A DNA stretch of 64,000 nucleotides, taken from the NCBI GenBank assembly GCA_951640165.1, contig OX621255.1:21550001-21614000 (forward strand), read 5' to 3'. The first letter of the stretch is position 1. Every line of letters begins with the position of its first letter. The notes beneath the pieces are model-generated. The model was not told the DNA's origin and ran no database searches. It was given only the letters and a program-made list of their open reading frames with translations. The translations under genes and the position numbers were made by a program. Origin of the DNA: Pseudoips prasinana (lineage: Eukaryota > Arthropoda > Insecta > Lepidoptera > Nolidae). Positions 36,401-48,400 of this stretch are shown here, piece by piece.

Positions 36401-39400
36401 AACTACACTAAATAGTAATACTATATATATATTTGTATGTGTAGACGTGGAACAACAGCGGCGGGGCGCGCTCGCCGGCGCCCGAGCGGTGGCGCGACAC
36501 GTCCTCGCCCGTCAACAACAACAACGACTCCGCCAACACTAGCAATGTACGTACACACCGTCTTGCCTCTACCGTAGTCGTCAGCCCAGAAAGGCTGCGG
36601 ACGCCCTGTGACTATCATAGCCCTCCATGCCCCTTAGGATGCATTATAAACGATGAAATGCCCTCACCGATTGTCAGTCGTACGAGCAGATCCGCGTATT
36701 AACGTTGAGTGACAGCCAACAAAAACTCCCTAAAAACCTACCTTTTGGCATGTTAGTAGTCTTATTTGTTTAGATGGTTTGAGCCCATGCTTGCCTTTAT
36801 CATCCGGTGAAGCAGTGAAAGCTAATCATAAATAAATATAAAAAAAAATGTAGGGAAACCAATTTTTTCATGTGGGTATTATTGCTATCGTCATAAATGT
36901 TACCCTGAAATACTACTCAGTCAAGAAAGTACCGGGAAAAGATCAATAATATACAAAATGTTTGTTATTCATCCAAATTTATTTTATAACCTTCAAAGTA
37001 TGCTCCTTCAGAAACGATACACTTACGCCAACGAATAATCCATTCATCAAAACATTTTTTAAACGCTGCTTTCGGAATTGAGATCAGTTCTCGCCGCGAA
37101 TTCTCCTTTGTCTTCTACCGATTGAAAACGGGTACCACGAAGTGGTAATTTGAGTTTAGGAAAAAGAAAGAAGTCAGCTGGAGCCATATCTGGTGAATAT
37201 GGTGGTTGCTGGATGGTATTTGTTGAGTATTTGGTAAAAAATTCGTTCGTCGAATTTGCTCTCTTAAACGCCGCATAACGCTCAAAGAATATTCTTTATT
37301 TACCGTTCGACCTTCCGGTAAGAATTCAGAGTGCACAACACCGCGATAGTCATAGAAAACAATCAACATGACTTTGACTTTAGATCGACTTAGGCGTGGT
37401 TTTTTCGGTTTCGGTTCAGTTGGAAGGCGCCACTCCGAAGCTTGTTGACTAGTTTGCATGTCAAACTCGTACCCACGTCTCGTCACCAGTAACAATGCGT
37501 TTCATGAATGTTGGGTCGGAATTGACTCGTTCTACCATGTCCTCAGCGACTTTCATGCGATTGAGTTTTTAGAGAAAATTCAGATCTTTTGGGACTAGCC
37601 GAGCGGCAACATTTTTCATACCCAAATGATTAGTTAAAATGGTACGAATCGACTCGTGAGATACAGAAAGTTCGGCGGCTATCTCTCTCAGAGTTGAATG
37701 AGGATTTTCAGTCACTATTTCCTTCACTTTTGCGATGTTAACTTCAGTTGCAGACGTTGATAGCCTACCAGAGCGAGGCAAATCTTTCATCACATCTCGA
37801 CCGCTTTTGAACGCTTTGAACCACTCATAAGCACGAGTTTTTGATAAAGTCGATTCACCGTAAGCCTTCTGTAACACTTTCAGTGACTCCGAACACGAAA
37901 TTCCTTTAGCGATGCAAAATTTAAGACAAACTCTTTGTTTGATATTTTTGTCCATTATGAAATTCGCAATACACACTATATATTACTAATACCATCACTG
38001 TATTTAATATAAATAACAGATGCAACTCAAACTCCGCGCCAAAATGGAAAACAGCGGTGCCAATCTAACGACAACAAAAAAAAAACCAAAATTTGAATTT
38101 GGAACCATAAACAAATCATCCATTCCCGAAACTTTTTTGACTGAGTGTATGATGTACTTTCCTTCCAAATTCCGGGAAGAAGTTTGAGAGTTAGTTTTGA
38201 AGAGATAAAAAACTATAGAAAGTTTATCAAACAATCCAATTACTACTTGTATACTGTGATATTGTTATTAAGCCTAAATTTCATAATTCATTGGTTTTAG
38301 CTCTTATTACAACATGATAGTGATTAAATGTGGTGGTAACTATTATAAGATTGTCAGATTCAGGGTTAAAACTATAGAGCTAATAACAACCAAAAATTAT
38401 ATTGGTCCCATATGAATTTTGTTTGGTTGGTGCGCTGAAAGTTTGTAATGGCTTCTATGCTTTTTAAAACATATTTTTTTTTTTTATTTATTTATACATA
38501 TATATGTTCGATAGCACCCCTTTCGGAAACGCATAAATCGCGTAACATTATAAGGTACTCCCAATTGATAGGTACCCTCCGTTTTCTTTCGGCAGAAACA
38601 TAGGACTTTAATATTAACTTCCTAGTCTTGCATGCTAAATTTCTGCTTCAAAGATAGTTCGCGATTCGATTTGTTTGGTTAGTGAGGGCATGAATATTAA
38701 GATTTTTCAAAATGATTTTGTGTAATTGTATTTTAATATCTTTGGGACATTATTTAATTTGTTGTGAAAATGTTATCTATTCTACAGGATAAGGACTCCG
38801 GTGTGGAATCGAAGAGTGAAGAGGCGCCTCAAAACAACGAACAACCAGAGTTTAATCTCGACGAGTTCCTCAAGTTCGACTCTATACCGGAAGTGCTTAC
38901 TGTAAGTATACTACTTTTTAAGTTATTCTATACTGCTTACAAAATTGCTGTTTTTGTAACGACTAGGGATTTTAATTCCCGCACTAGGGAATGTAATCCC
39001 TGAATCGCGGGGGTGTGCCTGAATCACCTGATCCAGAAATATAAAAGGGTCACCTACATATAGGTCCTGTGGGGATTGAACTTAAAACTTTGAAGCACCA
39101 AGCTAGTCTCCAGTTGACTACGTTATCCACTGTTTCACACACGCAGTATATTCTTTTTTTTTCAATATACAACATCCCTAACCCCCAGTAGGCCTTTGAC
39201 ATGCCTTGACTACTACAAGCGTGACCGACAGTTTAACGTATCGTCTCAAGCACGAAAACGCTTGAAAATTAAACTACTAATTAACGAAACCGCTGTTGTC
39301 AGCCCCTAAGATAATTATGTAACCCACATGGTACTGTCCAGAACGGCGGCAGCGAGGCAGAGGGCAGCCGGTTCAGTCGGTGGTTCCGGCGCGAGAGCCC

Positions 39401-42400
39401 CACCAACGACAAGCATTACGAGAGGCTACTGCACAACATGGTGGACGGTAAGTGTCATGTCTTGTTAAGGCCCAGACTTCAGCGCGCATCCATCTCGCTC
39501 GCACATTTAGATTTGTTACTTGTTATTAAATAATTTAACGCACTCTTTATAAATGTGATTTGGTCCTTTTGAGATTATATTCAGAACAAGCTTGAAGACT
39601 GGTAAATATGGGAAAAAACTGTCTTTTTTTTTTAATTTCTTTTGGTGAGTTAAACATGTAAAAATGACAAAATGTTCTGAATATTATTCTCACGAAATGT
39701 CCGATGAAAACTTAATCTACTGACGATAATTTTATATCCTATAATACTATAAACTATATATAATTTTGAATCACACTTGAATCATAAATATGAATTGTAT
39801 TATTAGTTTTTGTGACGAATTGCTCGATACGCCTATGACGGTTGTTTTACGTGTACGTGCTGTGACAGCGCGTGTGCCCATAATTAAATTGTGTTTGACT
39901 GTCGCGCAACAATTGATAATTTTAAATTATAAGAAACTTAACTATTTAGAAATATAAAGATAATGCATATTTTTGAAATAAATCTCTAAGAAATCATGAC
40001 GGAACACTTGCGTTTAATACTGTCTTTTCAGTGGCACTTGACGATTTTATTGCGAAAGAGTTATAGCGTTGTTCATCATTTGACAATTTTATATTATTAG
40101 TATGTGCAGACCACATACTATTTCCCAATTTTCTAAAGAATAATGAATACACTTTATCGTGTCAAATATTTGACAACCCAGAAATATAAACAACAATCCA
40201 GAAAAAAGTAATGTTAATGCAAAAGACGGCCTTATCGCTAACAGCGATCTCTTCCAGGCAACCATTTTTTCTTCATTTGTTGGTATTCAATTGGGCTAAA
40301 AATTGGATATTGTCGGCTATAAATACAGAATCCTCACTTACCCAGCATTTTTGCAGGAAATGTTTCCTAGAAATAGTAGAGTTGGTGAGTGTTGAGTATG
40401 GCTATATAACGGACATTGATACCATATGATTGTCAGTGTGCGCATCCCCAGAGCTGGACAGCCGCGCGGGCGCCAGCCCGGCGCACGACGCGCACTTCGC
40501 GCCCATCTCGCCCGCCGGCGCGCGCCCCGCCTCGCTCTTCGACCTGCTGCTGCGCGCCAACGCCAGCGTCAACCACGACAGGCCGGGTCAGTATGATTGG
40601 CAGTGTGCGCATCCCCAGAGCTGGACAGCCGCGCGGGCGCCAGCCCGGCGCACGACGCGCACTTCGCGCCCATCTCGCCCGCCGGCGCGCGCCCCGCCTC
40701 GCTCTTCGACCTGCTGCTGCGCGCCAACGCCAGCGTCAACCACGACAGGCCGGGTCAGTATGATTGGCAGTGTGCGCATCCCCAGAGCTGGACAGCCGCG
40801 CGGGCGCCAGCCCGGCGCACGACGCGCACTTCGCGCCCATCTCGCCCGCCGGCGCGCGCCCCGCCTCGCTCTTCGACCTGCTGCTGCGCGCCAACGCCAG
40901 CGTCAACCACGACAGGCCGGGTCAGTATGATTGGCAGTGTGCGCATCCCCAGAGCTGGACAGCCGCGCGGGCGCCAGCCCGGCGCACGACGCGCACTTCG
41001 CGCCCATCTCGCCCGCCGGCGCGCGCCCCGCCTCGCTCTTCGACCTGCTGCTGCGCGCCAACGCCAGCGTCAACCACGACAGGCCGGGTCAGTATGATTG
41101 GCAGTGTGCGCATCCCCAGAGCTGGACAGCCGCGCGGGCGCCAGCCCGGCGCACGACGCGCACTTCGCGCCCATCTCGCCCGCCGGCGCGCGCCCCGCCT
41201 CGCTCTTCGACCTGCTGCTGCGCGCCAACGCCAGCGTCAACCACGACAGGCCGGGTCAGTATGATTGGCAGTGTGCGCATCCCCAGAGCTGGACAGCCGC
41301 GCGGGCGCCAGCCCGGCGCACGACGCGCACTTCGCGCCCATCTCGCCCGCCGGCGCGCGCCCCGCCTCGCTCTTCGACCTGCTGCTGCGCGCCAACGCCA
41401 GCGTCAACCACGACAGGCCGGGTCAGTATGATTGGCAGTGTGCGCATCCCCAGAGCTGGACAGCTGCAAATTATTATATGTCCCGTGCAGATGGCTAGGC
41501 TCCATTGAAACTGGCAGCCATGGCCAAAATTCAATCAGGAGGACCAGATTCGCGTCACTACTTCTATGGTTTGTTATTAGCTGGGGTTAGTGTAGGTTGT
41601 TTTTAAGTATCTATTTACTTCAAATTTCTAAAAATATAATATAAAGTAACCCTTACATGATCACTTCATTGTCATGTCAGTCACCTGTCTGTCTAATAAA
41701 ATACTTTTACCTAAGAACGCGTGGAGAGGTCAAGTTAAAATTATACTCAGATTGAAGTTGAGTAAACCTCAAACTTTTTAGTCAATGCGAAAAAAGATCC
41801 GTCAATGCAACATATGTTTATTTTTTTAATATTTACGTGTATGCAGATGTGAACCACGTGAGTGGAGGCAAGGTCCACAGCCTGGAGGAGTTGGAAGCTC
41901 GTCTGCGGCCGCAGCACCCACAGCACCCGCAGCATCACAATGTACCTGATCATGATCTCACTGCTTTTAAACGACTCGTGAGTATATCAATAAATTTATA
42001 CCACAAATAGGTCTGAAAAACCAATTAACCCTATATTTACTAATACTAAATTTTAAGATTTTTTATTAACGGATCCAAATGTATCGTTAGCATATTTACT
42101 GTTTTTAACCTTTGAGACAAGCTGAGGACTTTGAGACCACATAAATTTCAACCTTATAATTTTGGTATTAGGTCCATAAACAATGAAAAATATAATGGTA
42201 AAGCCTGGTTAGGGGTTAAAAACATAAATGAAAAATGCGAAAATAATGTGCCATCTTTTATATACCTCTGACATTCCTTGTAGTAATGTCGCAGAAAGAA
42301 CCGAATCAAAAACAGGGTTGCATTGCACTGTTTGACTGATTTATTTGTGTTCAAAGTATGTCTTACTATAATGAAGTTAAAAATACCTCCATTTTTTCTT

Positions 42401-45400
42401 GTGCCATTTTAACTAGTAAAGGTTGGACGACACTTCCGCAATCGCTCCCGATGCTGGCTGAGACGTATCAATTCGCTTATGCTCGCTTTATGTTCATTAT
42501 CTGGCTTATAGGTATTCTGATTGCGAAGATCTATGCTTATAATATTCACTAACTTTGCCACTTTTCCATCCACTAAGTTTATATAATATGAAGGTATTTT
42601 TGTAAGTTTATTTTGGTGTTGTGTTCACGCGGTAATATTTTGTGTTGTAGATGGCGCAAGTGTCGGGCGGGCACGCAGTGGCGGCCGAGCCGCCCCGCCA
42701 CCCGCAGCCAGCCCCACCCCCGCCGCAGCCCATGAGCTTGTTACAGGTACGCATATATTCATCCATCTAAACATAAATTTTTAGAAACACTGAGGCTTAC
42801 AAGACATACATTGTGTTATAAAGTAAGTTTCTAAATTTGATTTTTCTACATTTAGATGCTGAGCAAGAGCATGGAGCAGCAACAAAAAGCCCAGCAGCAA
42901 CAACATCAACAACAACAGCAGCAGCAGCAACAACAGCAACAACAGCCGCACATACCGCAGGAGCTCCTATACAAGCTCCTGCAAGTACAGGTATGTGAAA
43001 TAAATGGTCATACATGTTATTATGAAAACTGATGTGACAAACTGTCATAATTATAACTGTAACAGGTAATAAAAGTAATTAATTTAAGTTGAGAGAGACC
43101 TTGCGCCCTGAAGATTATCTCCAAAACTGCCTAAAATCCAAAGCGCCTCACGTTGTGTCGCGTTCTTGAGTAGTGGCTTCATTATTGCCTCTGCGGCCTC
43201 GTGTTTATTATTTTTATTATGACATGGCGACAATGCGGGTTTTTTCTTTTATAGCTTTTTGGGTTGGTTGTGCTTGATCCCGCCCGCCTGCCCAGTAAAG
43301 ACTTGCTTCCTAGGTTTTAGACTAAAACCAAACCACAACCCCGTGTACCCCAAAACTTGTACACACGGGGCAGGTGAGCACCGTAGCGGTTGGCCTTACA
43401 TCTTATTATCAATTAGAAATTGTATTACGATGACAATCGAAGAACTTTGGTGTTTTATTTATATATGTTATATGAAAGTATAAGAATTTTAGAAAAAAGT
43501 AACGAAGATAACTATAATACAAATCATCATCATATCAGCCGAAAGACGCCCGCACCTAGATAAAGGCCTCCCCAAAGATCTCCACAATTTCCCGTCTTGC
43601 GCTACCCGCATCCAGTGACCCTCACAAAATCACCGGTCCACCTTGTAGCGGGCCGGGGGGTTCGTGGTCGCCACTCGAGAACCTTTCCCAGCGGCCGTCG
43701 GTTCTACGGCCTATGTGCCCTGCCCACTACCACTTCAGCTCGGTAATTCTTCGGTCTATGTCGATTACTTTGGTTCGCCTGCAGACAATAATATAATAAT
43801 AATGGCAATTAGTGAAGCATGTGTCTTTATATAAACAGGTGCTGACCATAAACACTCTCATTTGCTCGTTGGCGTTCGACTCGGAAACATCGCTGGATGT
43901 TATTCCGTATTTTGTAGAAAGATACTTGAGTTATCTAATTTTGAGTGATTACGTGTATAAATTCCTGTGATAATGATTAAAAAGTATTAAACTGATGATT
44001 GATTGATTTTTGTAATTAATAAAGTAAGGTTAAGTTTCATGTTTCTATTCTTTTATCTTTTAACCACTGCTATTAAAATACAATATAATACAAATAGTTG
44101 AATTATATTTGCAGCAGCACCAACAACAACAGCAGCAGCAGCAACAGCATCAAGTAGCAGCGGGCGCGGAGGTGGGCGGTATTGCACCGGCTGACCGCGA
44201 GCTGTTACAGCGGCCCGAGGCGCAGGCTATCGTGCGCGGTATGTTGCATTTACGTTTTTATAGCGCTAAGTCGGGAAACATTCATTATATTATAATAAGC
44301 GTATAGAATATGTCGCAGCGTACAACTGACGCTGAACCAATTATTATAGCCAATATTTTAGTTTAGTTTCTTTATTTGCATTCATGTGTACATAGTTGTT
44401 TACATATATTTTGGACTCAACATGAAACCCTGTAAGGGCACAGCAAGTACATTATTAACAACTTAGAAACTAGAGCTTATCTTTATTAAGCCCATTATCA
44501 CACTAATATTATAATGTTGAAAGGTTGTGCGTGTGTGAGTATGTAAGTTTATTACTTCTTCACGTCTAAACGGCTGGAGCGATTTTAATAATAATAATAT
44601 TTGGTATGGAGTTAGCTGACACCCTGGGTTAATTTATAAAATTTAACGCGGATAAAACCTCGGGGCACAGCTGGTCAAAGGTAAATGATGCATGATAATG
44701 ATTTATCTTATTTGAAGACCTGTTTTATACTTTGGTTGATTGTTATGCACAGGGTACTAAGTGGACGTTATGTTATTATGTACTAGGGATGTTGCGGATG
44801 CAAATTTTTTCGCATCCGCGATTTTTTGGCGTTCTCATATGCAGATGCGGCTGCGGATGCGGATATGGATAGATGTTTAAAAAAAAATACATAGGTGCAG
44901 AAATAAAGTAGCAATAATAGAATGGTTTTTCATATTTTTATAAATTAGTAGCATAAATGGAGAAATTGGAGCATTATATTCAATAAATAGCAATATTACC
45001 GCTTTCTCAGGGTCAAGTCTGTTACGCAGAGGTTCGTAAATCAAACCCGCACTATTGAACTATTGTTCACTTGGTACATTGTGTCGACAAAAATCTGCGA
45101 GCTATTTATGATAATAGTTTTAATTCTTCTCGGTGGACGCTCCACTATTTTAGAGGATTTTCATTCACATTGACCCTTTTTTTCTCTGATAAGATAGAAA
45201 ACTTTGTAGCAAGTTCAGTCTTTCTATTATTGTTCAATGAGCACGCTCCGATCGCCGGCCCCACCAATTTCTTTCTTGTAGCAACTTGTGTGACATCCGC
45301 ATGCAACTCCGCATTGATTAATGCAGATGCGGAAGTGGTTGCGGATGTATAAATTGATGCGGAAGTTCCGCATTTGCGGATGCAGATGCGAATATTCGCA

Positions 45401-48400
45401 ACATCCCTATTATGTATTACAGTAATTTAGTACTTTATTGACGGAAAGTACTACATTACTGTAGGACATAATTCCGAAAAAAGCGTTTTGTCATAGACAT
45501 AGTGAGTTGCCAAAAAGATAATAAAAGAATGGATAAATGTATCATTGTAATAACTGAACAGGTCTGAAAACTGGCGAGATAACTGCTCAACACCTGATGC
45601 AACAACTGAGCAACCCCGGACTGCAGAGTCGTCACCGTGATGTGCTGCTCACTATACTGCGGATTCATCAGCACCAAAGACAGGTATTACTTTTGTGGAA
45701 TCAAGTTTTTGCTCAAACCAATTTTTGAAAATGAAAGTTCCCAATTCTTTATTGCATTCCAAAATACGACCAGAGTACTCCCCAAGTTCTGCAAAGTGAA
45801 ATATGTTTTACCGACAAAAAACGACGTAAAGAACATGTCGATCACATGTTCTTTACGTCGTTTATAAATTGCGCGGTAGTATTCTTACGCAGTACAGAAC
45901 ACTACCGCGCAATTTATAAACGTTTTTGTATAAATGTTGTTATTTATAAACAATTTATAAATAAATTGCGCGGCAGCATAGTCTATCAATTGTTGTGTGA
46001 GTGATAATCTGAACTATTGTCTACAGATGGGTGAATCTCCTCTGCCCGGCGTGGGGGGGCCTGCACATTTGGTAGTTCCTTCGCATCATCAGCCGCTACG
46101 CCTATCGCCATTACCACATCAAGGTAAATATCTATACTGATAAATAAATAACTTCCGTCCTAAACTATTAATTATGCAAAAGGAGCCGCGAAGTTTATTC
46201 CTAGCTATCTGCCACTGTAAGTCCCATCAAAATTGGACTAACTTGCCGGAACAAATATAGAACACAGACACAGAAGAAATTGGTTTTTATGTTATTTATT
46301 TATTTTTATAATATTTTGAGAGCACAAAAATACAGTTAATATGAGAAAAGTTAATATTTTAAAATGCTTGAAATATGGTATATCTGTAGACTTAAATTGA
46401 AACGTTGACCGCCTGCATCTCTTTCGGGATTTAAATGGTACTCCTTTCAGCGGAATTGTCGATTAATATATTATTTATATTTATTAACTATAATTATTAT
46501 TACTTTACATAACTTATCATAGTTTATGAAAACGGTTTTATTAGATTTTTAAGATTTAATCTATGCAGTTTCGTTTTTTTCGGTTACATAATTTAAGAAT
46601 AATTTAAGTACTTTAATTTATATGAGATAGACATCTTACAGTGTTTTAAGTAATAAATTTTTATCGAAAAATTGCCAACTTGAAGTGGCAGTGGGCGAGG
46701 GTTATGGCTCGTAGAACCGACGACTGCTGCGGGAGAAAGGTTCTCATGCGGCAATCACGAATCAGAAGACGCATCGTGGGCAGGCCTCACACATGGTATG
46801 GTCTTATGATGGTCTCTTGATGCGGGTACACGGGCCTAGTTCGTCCCTCTTACCCACCACTACAACTCCTGTAAGCCAGGATCACAATGAAATAACACTG
46901 ATCGGTGAGGCTCAGGCATGTCCCGGGGAATCGCTTTACGCCCGGTTCCTATATTCCAAAAACGAATCGTTTCTACTACGAATAGTTAGAATTTCTACCA
47001 GGCGTAACGCAAAACCGTTCCTATAAAATACTAGTCGTTATCCAAATAACCGACGTCTGGTTACTAACGGATGGGAGGACGTTAGTAAGCTTATTGTATG
47101 GAGATGCGTTCGAAAGTGTTCCTATAAATATTTCCTACTGTCACGGAACTGTCAAAATAACGAGGCGTTACTGCTTTGATTACTAGTCGAATTCGGTCGG
47201 TTTACCAGTCGTTTGTATTTTATTTTGGTAGTTAACATAGTGTTTGAGGAGATTTCCGTGATGTCTACCTCTGAAACTGATAGAGAATTCATGGCTTTGT
47301 TTTCCGTTAGAAAGGGTTGATTATTTTTCTATCTTCTAAGATTTCATAACCACAAACCTTAGATTAAATACTCAATTTAAAAACTTATTTAGAAACCATG
47401 AAATACTCTTGGACAGACGTCAGACGACAGACGCATGCGCCATGCGCTTTCCTGTTACGCGTTTTGTTCACACCATGCCCTCGTAACATCAAATTTTCAA
47501 TAGTAATGATTTATAAATATTTTAAACCTAAAACGCAAATTAAATTATTACTGTAACTATAAGTACAGTAATTTGTACTATTACTCACATAATATTACAG
47601 AATAATAAATGATTTTAGTCGCATAATTGACGTACGACGTTTTGTTATAACTAATCGTGAAGAGGAGCGAGAGGTTCATCGCGGAACGAGTCGTAGGTGG
47701 TTTAAACTACGGATGTTCGTCGCAGGTAGGGCATTGTGGAACACTAGTTTTGCATCGGTATCGGTAGCTGAATTACGGATGGTAACGTTGGTCCAATGAC
47801 GGATCGTAAAATAAAGGAACCGGGCATTAACTGTCTTGGGTTACACAACGAATACAATCAGAAAGAATCAAGGAGGAGTTAGAAAATGAATAGTTCCATT
47901 GATTAATGCGGCTAGCTCATGACCAGCTGTTATGGAGAGGGAAGGGAGGACTTTGTCACATGAAGATAAAAACTTGAGAGGTGTCAAGGGACACCCAGAT
48001 GGAACGAAGTTATTTCTTAATATTTATTATGTACTAAAAACCTGTATACACTCAACAAAAATAATCGTCGCGACACCACACTGTTCAATGCGAAATAGAA
48101 ATGAAAATATCTGGCTTGCTTTCTATAAGAGAAAGAGAGAGACAGACAGAGAAACATGCGCACGCCGCACAGCTGCAAAAAGTGTCGTGACAACTTCGTG
48201 AGAATTTTTTCCGTCTAGCCCCCTTTCACAACGCGCGATAAGGAACTTCGTTCCAATAAATGTCTACCATCCTAAACGTTTGTTGATTTATCGACCACGT
48301 TTATCATAATTTTTGTGTAATAAATTTGAAAGATAAACTCTAATTATCTATAGATCTGTTTTAAATAAATATATCTTATATGTAATGTATTATGTAATGA

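Noticed and set aside
40437..41464. CRISPR-like array or a protein of 166-residue repeats
   Set aside because: Units are contiguous with no variable spacers, and the long frames arise because the GC-rich 167-bp unit is open in several frames. The unit is an exon with splice sites.
45071..45352. Plus-strand 93-codon ORF
   Set aside because: The minus strand carries the readable hAT transposase relic, so this is its antisense.
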